Source: Bradyrhizobium sp. Rc3b (GTDB taxonomy: Bacteria; Pseudomonadota; Alphaproteobacteria; Rhizobiales; Xanthobacteraceae). From it: a DNA stretch of 64,000 nucleotides. The notes beneath the pieces are model-generated. The model did not search any database and had not been told where the DNA came from. It worked only from the letters and a program-made list of their open reading frames with translations. Position numbers and translations under genes: made by a program. The stretch covers positions 310,001 to 374,000 of the forward strand of contig NZ_FOUS01000010.1 in NCBI RefSeq assembly GCF_900114915.1, given 5' to 3'. This document shows, piece by piece, positions 17,009 through 25,901 of the stretch. Each line of letters starts with the position of its first letter. Position 1 is the first letter of the stretch.

Positions 17009-17329
17009 ATGACCAATGCCAATGCGACCACCGGCGGTCTCGGCGCGCTGTTCCATCCCGCTGCGCATTATGCATCGCCAAGCGCCGTCCTCGACGATGG
17101 CAAGCTCTCGACAGCGGAGAAGCGGATCATATTGTCGTCCTGGGCCTCGGACATGTACGCGGTCGAATCCCATCCAGCGCTGCGCGAGATTCCCGGCATG
17201 GATCAGCCGATCCGGCTCGCGGACATTCTCGCCGCGCTGCGGAAGCTCGATGATGATGACGACGACCCGCCGCCCGGCGGCGGCGTCCCGATGCGGCTGC
17301 GGCGGCCCTGGGCCGCCGCAACGCCGTAA
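17009..17329 (+). CDS. Hypothetical protein downstream of hsp20
   Basis: A 106-residue soluble protein. The ATG at 17009 follows a GAGGGAGACGAG ribosome region. The middle (LDDGKLSTAEKRIILSSWAS, then a helix to about residue 80) looks folded. It is followed by an Asp run (LDDDDDDPPPGGG) and a basic Pro/Arg tail. No family name recognised. Same strand as hsp20 and about 105 bases downstream, with a hairpin between, so co-regulation is likely (inference). Confidence 0.7.
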   Translation: MTNANATTGGLGALFHPAAHYASPSAVLDDGKLSTAEKRIILSSWASDMYAVESHPALREIPGMDQPIRLADILAALRKLDDDDDDPPPGGGVPMRLRRPWAAATP

Positions 17330-17505
17330 CGAGGACCAGCCAAAGGGTCTGAACAAGGCCGGCTTCACCTTCCAGTATCAAACCGACACGAGATCTCCGG
17401 TTTCCGCTGCAACGCCTCCGGCCGCGCGAGAATGTGTTCGATGTGTCGCTCGCCGATGAGACCCGCTCCCATCACTGACAGGCGGACGGGTGCACTCATG
17501 CGATA

Positions 17506-17955
17506 CTAGCCCTTCTTCTCATCGAGCAGCTTGGCCACGCGACGCAAGCCGAGCAGATAACCTTGCGTGCCGAAGCCCGCGATGATCCCATCAGCTCGTT
17601 TGGAGACAAACGAGTGGTGGCGGAATTCCTCGCGTTTGTGCACGTTGGAAATATGCACCTCGATCACTGTCCCCTCGAACGTGTTCAAGGCATCCAGGAT
17701 GGCGACCGACGTATGGGTGAAGGCCGCGGGATTCATCACGATACCGGCAGCCGTCTCGCGCGCCTCGTGGATCCAGTCGATCAGCTCGTATTCTCTGTTC
17801 GATTGGTAAAAGCGCATCTCCAGGCCGAGCTCCGCGGCCAGCGCCCGGCAATCCCGCTCCACGTCCGCAAGCGTCTCGTGACCGTAGATGTGAGGCTGGC
17901 GTTTGCCAAGCAAATTGAGATTTGGCCCGTTGAGGACGTAGACAAGACGACTCAT
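17506..17955 (-). CDS. aroQ: Type II 3-dehydroquinate dehydratase
   Basis: A 149-residue enzyme that converts 3-dehydroquinate to 3-dehydroshikimate; type II enzymes form dodecamers. Family motifs: VLNGPNLNLLGKRQPHIYG at the start, YQSNREYELIDWIHEA, the active-site NPAAFTHTSVAILDAL, and EVHISNVHKREEFRHHSF. Start 17955 has GGAG about 8 bases upstream. It sits at the downstream end of a gene cluster that also holds an ABC importer and two shikimate dehydrogenases, so it may serve catabolic or uptake-coupled flux rather than only biosynthesis (inference). Confidence 0.93.
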   Translation of the reverse strand: MSRLVYVLNGPNLNLLGKRQPHIYGHETLADVERDCRALAAELGLEMRFYQSNREYELIDWIHEARETAAGIVMNPAAFTHTSVAILDALNTFEGTVIEVHISNVHKREEFRHHSFVSKRADGIIAGFGTQGYLLGLRRVAKLLDEKKG

Positions 17956-17968
17956 GGAAGAACTCCGT

Positions 17969-18715
17969 TCAGTGATGGGCAAGGATCTCGCCGAGGAACT
18001 GCCTGGTGCGGGCGTGCTGTGGATTGCGGAAGAAGACGTCGGGCGCGCCTTCCTCGATGATGTGCCCTTCGGCCATGAAGATGACACGATCGGCAACCTG
18101 GCGGGCAAAGCCCATCTCGTGGGTGACGCAAATCATGGTCATGCCGTCGTTGGCGAGGCCAATCATCGTATCGAGCACCTCCTTGACCATTTCAGGATCG
18201 AGAGCCGAGGTCGGCTCGTCAAACAGCATCACCTTGGGCTGCATACAGAGAGCACGCGCGATCGCGACACGTTGCTGCTGGCCGCCCGAAAGCTGAGCCG
18301 GATATTTGTCGGCCTGGTCACCAATGCGTACCCGCTCCAGGTATTTTCGCGCGGTCGCCTCTGCCTCGGCCTTGCCGATGCGGCGCGCGCGAATGGGGGC
18401 GAGCATGCAGTTCTGCAACACCGTCATATGCGGAAAAAGGTTGAAGCTCTGAAAAACCATGCCGACGTCCTGACGTACGACATCGATCGCCTTGATGCTG
18501 TCGTCCAGCCGATGACCGTTCACCACGATACTGCCCTGCTGGATCGCCTCCAGGCGGTTGATACAGCGGATCAGCGTCGACTTGCCCGAACCGGACGGAC
18601 CGCAGAGCACGATCTTCTCGCCCTTGCGCACGGTGAGATCGACATCGCGGAGAGCTTGGTACCCGCCGTACCACTTCTGCACACGCTTCATTTCGATTAG
18701 GATCTGGTCCTGCAT
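17969..18715 (-). CDS. Amino-acid-type ABC transporter ATP-binding protein
   Basis: A 248-residue ATPase of the polar amino-acid (GlnQ/HisP) class. Walker A GPSGSGKST (about residue 37), Q-loop VFQSFNLFPHM, signature LSGGQQQRVAIARAL, Walker B VMLFDEPTSALDPE and the switch His in CVTHEMGFA are all intact. GGAGG precedes the ATG at 18715. It works with the binding protein and the two permeases just upstream on the same strand. Confidence 0.92.
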   Translation of the reverse strand: MQDQILIEMKRVQKWYGGYQALRDVDLTVRKGEKIVLCGPSGSGKSTLIRCINRLEAIQQGSIVVNGHRLDDSIKAIDVVRQDVGMVFQSFNLFPHMTVLQNCMLAPIRARRIGKAEAEATARKYLERVRIGDQADKYPAQLSGGQQQRVAIARALCMQPKVMLFDEPTSALDPEMVKEVLDTMIGLANDGMTMICVTHEMGFARQVADRVIFMAEGHIIEEGAPDVFFRNPQHARTRQFLGEILAHH

Positions 18716-18774
18716 GCTGGCCTCCGCTGTCGGGCGGCGGCCAACGCGGATCGCGCGTCGGCCGCTCGCAGGGA

Positions 18775-19602
18775 CTACTGAACGGTGAAAGGGACGCCGG
18801 GGACCGAGTCGGGGAAAACCGGGACCGGCACCTTCATCCATTTGGCGTAGAAGGCGGCCAGCTTGCCGTTCGACTTGATCTGGTCGATGAACTTGTTGAC
18901 CGTCTCGTTCCACTCCTTGTCTCCCAGGCGCGTACATGCGCCGTTGTACAGAGCGGAGAAATGAAGCTTCGGTTCGAACCCGAGCTCCGGTTTCGCGGCG
19001 TTCAGACGCTGCGGGTAAAACAAGTTCGCACCCACGGCCTGGACTTGGCCAGAGAGCAGTGCCTGTATCGTGGCCGCGTCATCGTCGAATCTGCGGATCT
19101 CGGTCCCGGACGGGGCGTTGTTGGTGACCTGCGTATCTTGCGTCGAGGAGCGCGGGACACCGATGACATATTTGCCCATATCGGCATTGCTGCTGATCGG
19201 CGTTGCCTGGGCCGCGACGAGCGTGATCTCATTGGCGACGTACGGCTTGGAATACTGCACCGCCTTCGCACGCTCCGGCAGCATAGCCATGGTCGCGAAC
19301 AGGATGTCCACACGGCCCGTGGTCAATGCCGGGATACGATTGGCCACGGCCAGAGGAGAGAACTCGGCCTTCACGCCGAGGAATTCAGCGAAGGCACGCC
19401 CCATGTCGGCATCGATGCCTTCCTGCTTTCCCGAGCTGTCGACAAAGCCCCAAGGCGCATTATCGCCCTGAATGCCGATGACGACGACGCCCTTCTTCTT
19501 CACGTCTTCCAACGTAGCGGCCTGCAATTTGCCCGCCGTGGCGACAGCCGCCAGTGCGAGTACCGCGATGCCGAGCTGGCGGCGAGTGATCGAAAATAGC
19601 AT
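18775..19602 (-). CDS. ABC transporter substrate-binding protein (amino-acid type)
   Basis: A 275-residue periplasmic binding protein with a signal peptide (residues 1-28, cleavage near LQAATLE) preceded by TRRQ, so a Tat-like feature is possible. The family 3 solute-binding pattern is clear: GDNAPWGFVDSSGKQEGIDADMGRAFAE, then GRVDILFATMAMLPERAKAVQYSKPYV. The ligand is not predictable from sequence. In this cluster it could be a shikimate- or quinate-like acid or an amino acid (inference). Confidence 0.9.
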   Translation of the reverse strand: MLFSITRRQLGIAVLALAAVATAGKLQAATLEDVKKKGVVVIGIQGDNAPWGFVDSSGKQEGIDADMGRAFAEFLGVKAEFSPLAVANRIPALTTGRVDILFATMAMLPERAKAVQYSKPYVANEITLVAAQATPISSNADMGKYVIGVPRSSTQDTQVTNNAPSGTEIRRFDDDAATIQALLSGQVQAVGANLFYPQRLNAAKPELGFEPKLHFSALYNGACTRLGDKEWNETVNKFIDQIKSNGKLAAFYAKWMKVPVPVFPDSVPGVPFTVQ

Positions 19603-19655
19603 TTAGTGTTCTCCTCCTGGTGATGGCTGTATTTGATTGGGTAGGTGCGCCGTTC

Positions 19656-20312
19656 CTACCTTTGATTGGCCAGGGCGAGCCTGGCCTCCATCCGGCTGCC
19701 CCACCATGAGAGTGGCCAGCAGAGGATGAAATACATCGCGCCAACCACGCCGAAGACCAGCAACGGCTGGTAGGTCTGGTTCGATACGATTTGGCCGGCG
19801 CGGGCGAGTTCGATGAATCCGACAATGGCGGCGAGCGAGGTGCCCTTGATGAGTTGCACGAGATAGCCGATGGTCGCCGGCAGCGAGATGCGGATCGCCT
19901 GCGGCAGCACGATGTCGCGCATGCGGGAGGAATAATGCAGGCCGAGCGCCATTGCCGCCTCGGACTGGCCGCGCGGAACGGCCTGGATTGCGCCGCGCCA
20001 GATCTCGCCGAGGAAGGCGGAAGCGTTGACGGTGAAACCAATCGCTACCGCGACGAAGGCATCGAGCTTCAGCCCGGTTAGCGCCAATCCGTAATACACG
20101 ACGAAAAGCTGCAGCAGCAGCGGAGTGCCCTGGAATATCCCGATGTAGACGCTGGTGATCCATTCCACGCCCTTGTGACCACAGGTCCGCATCAATGCGA
20201 CGGCAAGCCCCGCCGTGCAGCCGCCTGCGAATGCGACCAGCGTCAGCAGCACGGTCCATTGCAGACCACGTAACAGGAAGCCGAACTCCGGAAGGCCAAA
20301 ATGCGGTGTCAT
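19656..20312 (-). CDS. Amino-acid-type ABC transporter permease
   Basis: A 218-residue inner-membrane permease of the HisM/GlnP class with about five transmembrane segments. The EAA loop is seen as EAAMALGLHYSSRMRDIVLPQAIRISLPA. It pairs with the second permease encoded 10 bases upstream to form the membrane channel of the importer. Confidence 0.9.
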   Translation of the reverse strand: MTPHFGLPEFGFLLRGLQWTVLLTLVAFAGGCTAGLAVALMRTCGHKGVEWITSVYIGIFQGTPLLLQLFVVYYGLALTGLKLDAFVAVAIGFTVNASAFLGEIWRGAIQAVPRGQSEAAMALGLHYSSRMRDIVLPQAIRISLPATIGYLVQLIKGTSLAAIVGFIELARAGQIVSNQTYQPLLVFGVVGAMYFILCWPLSWWGSRMEARLALANQR

Positions 20313-20321
20313 GAACTCTCC

Positions 20322-20990
20322 TCAGCGTGTCGGATAAGAGAAGAAACGGCGGGAGATGACTGCAAAGCCCAGCATCAGCAGCCAGGAGATCGCGAGATAG
20401 AGGAAGGTGACGGAGAAATAGACTTCGAAGCTGCGGAATGTGTCGCTTTCGATGCGCTGCGCAACCGATGTCAGTTCATAGGCGGAGACGGCTGAACAGA
20501 TCGACGAGGTCAGCGTCAGCATGATGAACTGCCCCGTGAGCGACGGGTAGATCGCGCGAAGCGCGGGCTTGAGTACAATGAAGCGGAACACGTGTCCTTT
20601 GTGCAAACCGAGCGCGTAGCCGGCCTCAACCTGTCCTTGGTGAATGGACTGCACGCCGCCACGGATGATCTCGATGGCGTAGGCGCCTCCATTCACGCCG
20701 AGTGCGATAATGGCGGTGGCGGTCGGATTGAGCTTCAATCCGATGAGCGGCAGTGCAAAGAACAGAAAGAAGATCTGCACCAGGAAAGGCGTATTGCGCA
20801 CGATCTCGACGAAGCCGATCACGATGGCACGTAACCAGGCCGCCTTCGAATCGCGTGCCGCGACGCCGGCGACGCCGATGATCATCGCCAGTGTCATGCC
20901 GGCAAGCGCCAGCCCCAGCGTCCCCAGGCACCCCCACAACAAGGCTGGGAGCGCCTGCCAGACCACCGAGAAATCGAGCGTATAGCCCAT
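20322..20990 (-). CDS. Amino-acid-type ABC transporter permease
   Basis: A 222-residue permease of the same class as its downstream partner. The segments GFVEIVRNTPFLVQIFFLFF and the EAA loop EAGYALGLHKGHVFRFIVLKPALRA are typical. First transporter gene of the cluster in the direction of transcription, directly after the two aroE genes. Confidence 0.9.
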   Translation of the reverse strand: MGYTLDFSVVWQALPALLWGCLGTLGLALAGMTLAMIIGVAGVAARDSKAAWLRAIVIGFVEIVRNTPFLVQIFFLFFALPLIGLKLNPTATAIIALGVNGGAYAIEIIRGGVQSIHQGQVEAGYALGLHKGHVFRFIVLKPALRAIYPSLTGQFIMLTLTSSICSAVSAYELTSVAQRIESDTFRSFEVYFSVTFLYLAISWLLMLGFAVISRRFFSYPTR

Positions 20991-21041
20991 CTTGCGTTTC
21001 CTCTCGGGCGTTGTGCGTGCCGCTCGCCCATCGGCCGGGTG

Positions 21042-21896
21042 TCACCCTCCCAGGGATGCAAAAGTCGCGAAGAAGACGTCCGGATCAGGTGAGATGCCCG
21101 TGAACAGGCGGAAAGCTTCGGTGCCCTGGAAGATCGCCATGCCGCCACCGTCGACGGTGCGGCAGCCGAGCGCGCGGGCCTCGCGCAGCAGTGCGGTTTC
21201 CAGCGGGAAATAGACGATCTCGGCGACCCATAGATCGGGACGCAGCAAGGCCGTCGGCAGCGGCGTGCCCGGATACTTCTCCATGCCGATCGGCGTTGCG
21301 TTGACGATGCCGTCCGCGGCAGCCACGGCCGCTGCGACATCCCGGCCGACCCTGAAGTGCGCTTCTGCAAACCGAGGGGACAACGCGTCGACCACACCCT
21401 GTGCCTTGGCCAAATCGAGATCTATGATCGTCAGTTCCTGCACGCCGAGCTTCATGAGCGCGAAAGCAACTGCCGCGCCTGCGCCGCCCGCGCCGAGCTG
21501 GACGACCCGACCGAGCGATGCGCCCTGCATGTTGCGGCGGAAGTTCTCGGCGAAGCCGAACCAGTCGGTGTTGTGGCCGGTCATTCGGCCATTCCTGATG
21601 ACCACGGTGTTCACGGCGCCAAGCGCCTCCGCGTCGGGCGAGAGCTCGTCCAGAAGTGAAATAATCGCCTGCTTGCAGGGATGGGTCACATTCAGCCCGT
21701 CAAAGCCCATCCGCCTCGCGGCCATGAGCAATTCCGGCAATGCCTCCGCACCGAGCTTCAAGTCGGACAGATCGATCTTCTTGTAGAGATAGCGGATGCC
21801 CGCAGCGTCAGCGGCCGCTTCATGCATGGGCGGGGTGCGGGACGCAGCAATGCCGCTGCCGATCAGGCCGACGAGGAAGCTGGGTTTGGGTTGCAT
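21042..21896 (-). CDS. Shikimate/quinate dehydrogenase-like protein
   Basis: A 284-residue AroE-superfamily dehydrogenase. The substrate-binding motif is SRTPPMHEA instead of the classical SxSPxxHN form of AroE, a form I associate with the quinate/shikimate dehydrogenases of actinobacteria (from memory). The catalytic Lys is in NVTHPCKQAI, the Asp in GHNTDWFGF, and the nucleotide loop is LGAGGAGAAVA. An alternative GTG start lies at 21905. It is adjacent to a second AroE-like gene, and the pair differs clearly in sequence, so the two probably have different substrates or cofactors. Confidence 0.85.
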   Translation of the reverse strand: MQPKPSFLVGLIGSGIAASRTPPMHEAAADAAGIRYLYKKIDLSDLKLGAEALPELLMAARRMGFDGLNVTHPCKQAIISLLDELSPDAEALGAVNTVVIRNGRMTGHNTDWFGFAENFRRNMQGASLGRVVQLGAGGAGAAVAFALMKLGVQELTIIDLDLAKAQGVVDALSPRFAEAHFRVGRDVAAAVAAADGIVNATPIGMEKYPGTPLPTALLRPDLWVAEIVYFPLETALLREARALGCRTVDGGGMAIFQGTEAFRLFTGISPDPDVFFATFASLGG

Positions 21897-21911
21897 GCTC
21901 GGCACCGCCGG

Positions 21912-22739
21912 TCAGCGCAATGGGACGGTCAGCTCGGCGATGACCTGAGCCGTGCTCGGTCGAACGCCGCGCCACCAGGCAAAAGCTTCGGCCGCCTGTT
22001 CCACCAGCATGCCGACGCCGTCGGCGAGCTTGGCGACGCCTTCGGCGCGGGCCGTGTGCAGAAAGGGCGTGAGCCCCTTGCCGTAGGCGAGTTCGTAGGC
22101 CAGCTCCGCCCCCCAGAAGACATTGCCTGGAAGCGGCGGCATTTCACCGCGCAGACTGGCAGACGTCGCGTTGACGACGACGTCGTAGCCCTCCGCGAGA
22201 TCGGCCAGCTCGGCGTAGCCGCTGACGATCAGGGGACCACAGCCGGCAAACTCGTCGGCCAAAGCCACGGCTTTCGACAGCGTTCGGTTGACGAGAACCA
22301 GCTCCGAGGGGTCCTGGCGCAGGAACGGCAGCATCGCGCCGCGGGCCGCTCCTCCAGCGCCGAGCATCAGGACGCGGCGGCCGGCCATTTTGACGCCGAG
22401 ATTGACGGTGATGTCACGGACGAGGCCGATCCCGTCGAAATTCTCGGCAATGATCCGATCGCCGACGAACTTCAGGCAGTTTGCGGCGCCAGCTCGCTCG
22501 GCGCTCTCCGAAAGCTCATTTGCGTACTCGAAGGCATCGAGCTTGAACGGGGCGGTGATGTTCAGCCCCTTGGCGCCCTCGGTCCGGAATTGATCAACCC
22601 GCTCGTTGAAACCATCGAGGGGTCCCTCGATTGCCTCATAGATAAGGTCCTGTCCCGTCATTCTGGCGAAAGTGCCATGGATAAGGGGTGACTTGCTGAA
22701 GCCGATCGGATTGCCAATCACCGCATAACGATCGCTCAT
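21912..22739 (-). CDS. aroE: Shikimate dehydrogenase family protein
   Basis: A 275-residue enzyme of the classical AroE pattern: AVIGNPIGFSKSPLIHGTFA at the N-terminus, NITAPFKLDAF with the catalytic Lys, ENFDGIGLVRDI with the Asp (the usual N-T-D is N-F-D here) and LGAGGAARGAMLP for NADP. It would interconvert 3-dehydroshikimate and shikimate. A housekeeping aroE is expected elsewhere in the genome, so this copy may belong to the cluster pathway. The stop is 15 bases from the next aroE-like gene. Confidence 0.87.
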   Translation of the reverse strand: MSDRYAVIGNPIGFSKSPLIHGTFARMTGQDLIYEAIEGPLDGFNERVDQFRTEGAKGLNITAPFKLDAFEYANELSESAERAGAANCLKFVGDRIIAENFDGIGLVRDITVNLGVKMAGRRVLMLGAGGAARGAMLPFLRQDPSELVLVNRTLSKAVALADEFAGCGPLIVSGYAELADLAEGYDVVVNATSASLRGEMPPLPGNVFWGAELAYELAYGKGLTPFLHTARAEGVAKLADGVGMLVEQAAEAFAWWRGVRPSTAQVIAELTVPLR

Positions 22740-22742
22740 CGC

Positions 22743-23984
22743 TCACTCCTGCACTGCGACTTCGTTGTACAGCACGCCGTCGCGCACCATTGCGTCGACG
22801 GTTTCAGGCGACAGCCCCAGTGACGCGGCAATGCGCCGATTGTCCTGACCGAGTAGTGGCGCCGGCATGCGTATCGTGGTGTCGCAGTCGGAGAAGCGGA
22901 AAGGCAGGTTCGGCAGTGTCACCTTGCCGAGCACGGGATGCTCCTGCTCGACCAGCATTCCGCGCGCGCGGATCTGCGGGTCTTTCACGACTTCTCCGAT
23001 GGTCTGCACGGGAGCGGACGGCACACCTGCTTGCTCGAGTGCCGCCAGACACGCATCCCGAGACGGCTGCGACAGCGTCCAGTTACGCACAATCTCCATG
23101 GCTTCGGCATAATGGGCGTTGCGTGCGGCAGGTTGGGCGAAGCGCTGGTCGGATGCCAACGCGTTCCCTCCGATCAGCGTCGCCAATCGCCGCCACGCAT
23201 CATCGACTTGCGCGGCGATGACGAGATTACCGTCCTTGGCAGGGAAGACGCCGTAGACGGTCGAGTCCGGCTGTCCGCTGCCGGTCTGCTTCGGCATGTC
23301 GGCGCCGTCGGAGAGGAAGTAACGCTGAACCGCATAGTCGTGCATCGAGACCATGCAGTCGTACAGCGCCAGATCGATGTGTTGGCCACGGCCGGACGAT
23401 ACGCGACCGACCAGCGCCCCGTTGACGGCTGCTACGCCGTGGATGCCGGTATACATGTCTGCCAGCGGCATCCGCAGCAACGGCGGAGCTTCACCGGGAG
23501 TGCCCAGTTGCGCCAGGGCGCCCGACATCGCCTCTGCGATCAGGCCGAAGCCCGGACGGTCGGCATAGGGACCGGTGTGGCCATAGGCTGAGACCGAGCA
23601 GTAGATAAGTCTGGGATTCCGTGCCGACAGCGCCTTGTAACCGAGCCCGAGGCGCTCGAGTGCGCCGGGGCGGTAGTTCTCGATGAAGACATCGGCCGTG
23701 TCGACGAGCTTCATCATCATGTCGAGACCGCGCGTGTCGCGCAGGTCGATGCACAGCCCCTGCTTGCCCATGTTCTGCTGCAGGAAATAGCCGGATTGCC
23801 CGTCCTTGAAATATCCGTGGGCGCGTCCCGCATCGCCTTCCCTAGGGCGCTCCACCTTGATGACCTCCGCGCCCATCGCGGCGAGGCAACGGCCCATAAA
23901 CGGGCCTGCCAGGAAATGGCTGTAGTCGATGACGCGAATGCCTTTGAGCGGCAGATCTTGGAGCGGCAGTTCTTGCGCGGTCAT
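22743..23984 (-). CDS. CaiB/BaiF family CoA-transferase
   Basis: Class III CoA-transferase of 413 residues with the signature RVIDYSHFLAGPFMGRCLAAMGAEVIKVE near residue 20 and a candidate catalytic Asp in PLADMYTG around 183. The start at 23984 has GCAGGAG upstream and overlaps the stop of the MaoC gene by 4 bases (ATGA). In context it would activate the pathway acid to a CoA ester that the MaoC hydratase could then use (inference). Confidence 0.9.
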   Translation of the reverse strand: MTAQELPLQDLPLKGIRVIDYSHFLAGPFMGRCLAAMGAEVIKVERPREGDAGRAHGYFKDGQSGYFLQQNMGKQGLCIDLRDTRGLDMMMKLVDTADVFIENYRPGALERLGLGYKALSARNPRLIYCSVSAYGHTGPYADRPGFGLIAEAMSGALAQLGTPGEAPPLLRMPLADMYTGIHGVAAVNGALVGRVSSGRGQHIDLALYDCMVSMHDYAVQRYFLSDGADMPKQTGSGQPDSTVYGVFPAKDGNLVIAAQVDDAWRRLATLIGGNALASDQRFAQPAARNAHYAEAMEIVRNWTLSQPSRDACLAALEQAGVPSAPVQTIGEVVKDPQIRARGMLVEQEHPVLGKVTLPNLPFRFSDCDTTIRMPAPLLGQDNRRIAASLGLSPETVDAMVRDGVLYNEVAVQE

Positions 23985-24451
23985 GCCTGCTCTCCTGCGG
24001 CGTTGTTCTTCGGGCGCATCGGAATCATCAACCGATGCTCGCCTAGCTGCACCACTTCGCCGCGCTGATTGATCAGCTCCGAGGGCAGCACAACGATGCC
24101 CCACCCATCACGCTTCGTGGCGCGCATCGAGCCGACACGGAACTTCACGTGCACGGTGTCGCCGAGCTTGATCGGCAGCTTGAAATCCCACGTCCAGCCC
24201 AATGACATTCCCGGAAGAAAACGGTAGTCGGCACGGGTCTTCAAACCGTCGGCCAGCGACAGACCAAACAGCCCGTGCGCGACGCGCGTGCCGAATGGTG
24301 TGGTCTTGGCGTATTCCTCGTCGACGTGGACCGGGGTGAAATCACCCGTCAACTCGGCATAGGCATTGACCATCGCCTCGGTGACCGTCACCGAGGGGGT
24401 GACGCATTCGTCACCGACCTTGGCATCGTCCCAGTAGCGCTCATCGATCAT
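23981..24451 (-). CDS. MaoC family (R)-hydratase/dehydratase
   Basis: A 156-residue hot-dog-fold protein. The hydratase motif with catalytic Asp and His is seen in YAELTGDFTPVHVDEEYAK, followed by FGTRVAHGLFGLSLADGL. It would add or remove water at a CoA-ester double bond. Coupled by a 4-base overlap to the CoA-transferase, and separated by about a dozen bases from the VOC gene upstream. Confidence 0.9.
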   Translation of the reverse strand: MIDERYWDDAKVGDECVTPSVTVTEAMVNAYAELTGDFTPVHVDEEYAKTTPFGTRVAHGLFGLSLADGLKTRADYRFLPGMSLGWTWDFKLPIKLGDTVHVKFRVGSMRATKRDGWGIVVLPSELINQRGEVVQLGEHRLMIPMRPKNNAAGEQA

Positions 24452-24463
24452 GTCGCGTTTTCC

Positions 24464-24850
24464 TCAGGCCCGTGGATTGATCGCCAGGGCGGCTTCCACA
24501 GCGCCTGCGCTGGCTTGCAAGATTTCGACGTTGAGCCCGCCCGGCAGTTCGAGCCAGTTCGGCCCCGCGGGCAACGCCCTGACGCCCCAGGCGGCAGCGC
24601 GGACCAGCACGCCTTCGTAGTCGTCGACCATGATGCCGAGATGGGCGAGACGCCCCTCCGGTCCGACAAAATTCGGATCTTCGATGAGTTGCACGCTTCC
24701 GAGCACCCACACCTGGCGCGGGCGCGCACCATCGGCGGGTTGCTCGTCGCGAATGGCGAGACCAAGCACCTCGCGAAAGAAGTCAACGTGACGATCAATG
24801 TCCGGCACACGGATCGCGACGTGCTCGATATAAGCGCGAGGCAACGACAT
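24464..24850 (-). CDS. VOC family protein
   Basis: A 128-residue vicinal-oxygen-chelate protein: YIEHVAIRVPDIDRHVDFFREVLG with a metal-ligand His, LAHLGIMVDDYEGVLVRAA with a second His, and LNVEILQA with the Glu. The start at 24850 lies within the leader of the gene before it, only 4 bases after that gene's stop. The reaction is unknown; epimerases, lyases and dioxygenases share this fold. Confidence 0.82.
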   Translation of the reverse strand: MSLPRAYIEHVAIRVPDIDRHVDFFREVLGLAIRDEQPADGARPRQVWVLGSVQLIEDPNFVGPEGRLAHLGIMVDDYEGVLVRAAAWGVRALPAGPNWLELPGGLNVEILQASAGAVEAALAINPRA

Positions 24851-24854
24851 CGTC

Positions 24855-25799
24855 TCAGCTCTTTCCAGGATAGTCGCTGCGGGCGTATTCGAGCCCTTTG
24901 ACCAACGCGACGAGGGTAGAATTGACCGGGGTCGGCACGTTGAGCTTTGCGCCCCAACGCACGACGGAGCCGTGAATGTAGTCAACCTCGGTCGGATTGC
25001 CGGACTGCAAGCTCTGCAACATCGACGTCTTGAACTCGGGCGGCAGACCGGCGGATGCCATTGTCCAGGCGCGGAGTGGGTCGGTAATCGAGATCTTCAC
25101 GCCGGCCGCCTGCGCTACCGCGATGCCCTCTGAAATCGATGCCAGCGCACAATCCTTCAGGATGGGGAGCGAATAGAGGCCGCCATAGGTCAGGCCGGTA
25201 ATGGCAGTAACGCCGCCGCCGGCGACGTTGATAAAAAGCTTGTCCCACATCGTGCCCAGGATGTTGTCGCTGAGCAGCGTGAGAATGCCGGCACGATTGA
25301 AAGCCTCGGAGATTCTCTGCGCGCGCTCGGTCAAGCGTCCGTCAAGTTCACCGATGATGGTTTCCTTGCCGACGACCCCGGAGCGTACATGACCGGGGCC
25401 AAGCAGCACGCCACCAACGTAGGTCTTGCCCGCCATCACCCGCTCACGACCAACTTCCTCCGAAAGGATGTCCTCGTGACCAAGACCGTTCTGAAGTGAC
25501 ATCACAACCGTCTGCGGCCCGATGATCGGCGCTGCAGCGCGGATCGCATCCCGCGTGTAGTAGGATTTGACAAGGACGATGACGAGGTCGGCCTCTACGC
25601 CGACTTGGGCCGCGGAGGTGCAAGCGGCGACCTTCACGATGGTTTCGGCGTCGCCTTCGAGCATCCGAAGGCCCGTGGCATTGATGGCGTCGACATGAGC
25701 CTGGAACGGATCGATCAACCACACCTCGGCACCGCCGCGCGCCAGCGTGCCGCCGATGGTCGAGCCCAAGGCTCCCGCTCCAATAAAGCAGATCCTCAT
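24855..25799 (-). CDS. Ketopantoate reductase (PanE/ApbA) family protein
   Basis: A 314-residue NAD(P)H-dependent reductase with the N-terminal fold ICFIGAGALGSTIGGTLARGG, the segment LVIVLVKSYYT, and the catalytic Lys in MWDKLFINVAGGG around residue 185. The family includes 2-dehydropantoate reductase and relatives acting on other 2-oxo acids. As the first gene of a catabolic operon it probably acts on a pathway-specific 2-oxo or hydroxy acid rather than pantoate (inference). Confidence 0.87.
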   Translation of the reverse strand: MRICFIGAGALGSTIGGTLARGGAEVWLIDPFQAHVDAINATGLRMLEGDAETIVKVAACTSAAQVGVEADLVIVLVKSYYTRDAIRAAAPIIGPQTVVMSLQNGLGHEDILSEEVGRERVMAGKTYVGGVLLGPGHVRSGVVGKETIIGELDGRLTERAQRISEAFNRAGILTLLSDNILGTMWDKLFINVAGGGVTAITGLTYGGLYSLPILKDCALASISEGIAVAQAAGVKISITDPLRAWTMASAGLPPEFKTSMLQSLQSGNPTEVDYIHGSVVRWGAKLNVPTPVNSTLVALVKGLEYARSDYPGKS

Positions 25800-25852
25800 C
25801 CAACGCTTCCCCGCGCGCCCTTCTTGGCGCTGGAAGTGTGGTAGCAGGCCGA

Positions 25853-25892
25853 TCGATATTAAGATATGATATGATCATTATATCCGATATTG
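25853..25892. promoter_or_regulatory. AT-rich dyad region between PanE-like operon and LysR gene
   Basis: Overlapping inverted repeats built from GATATTA, ATATGAT, ATCATTATAT and GATATTG. Several T-N11-A patterns centre near TGATCA. The segment is strikingly AT-rich for this genome and lies between divergent starts, so it is the likely LysR-binding and promoter region. Confidence 0.45.
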
Positions 25893-25901
25893 TGAATCGC
25901 A

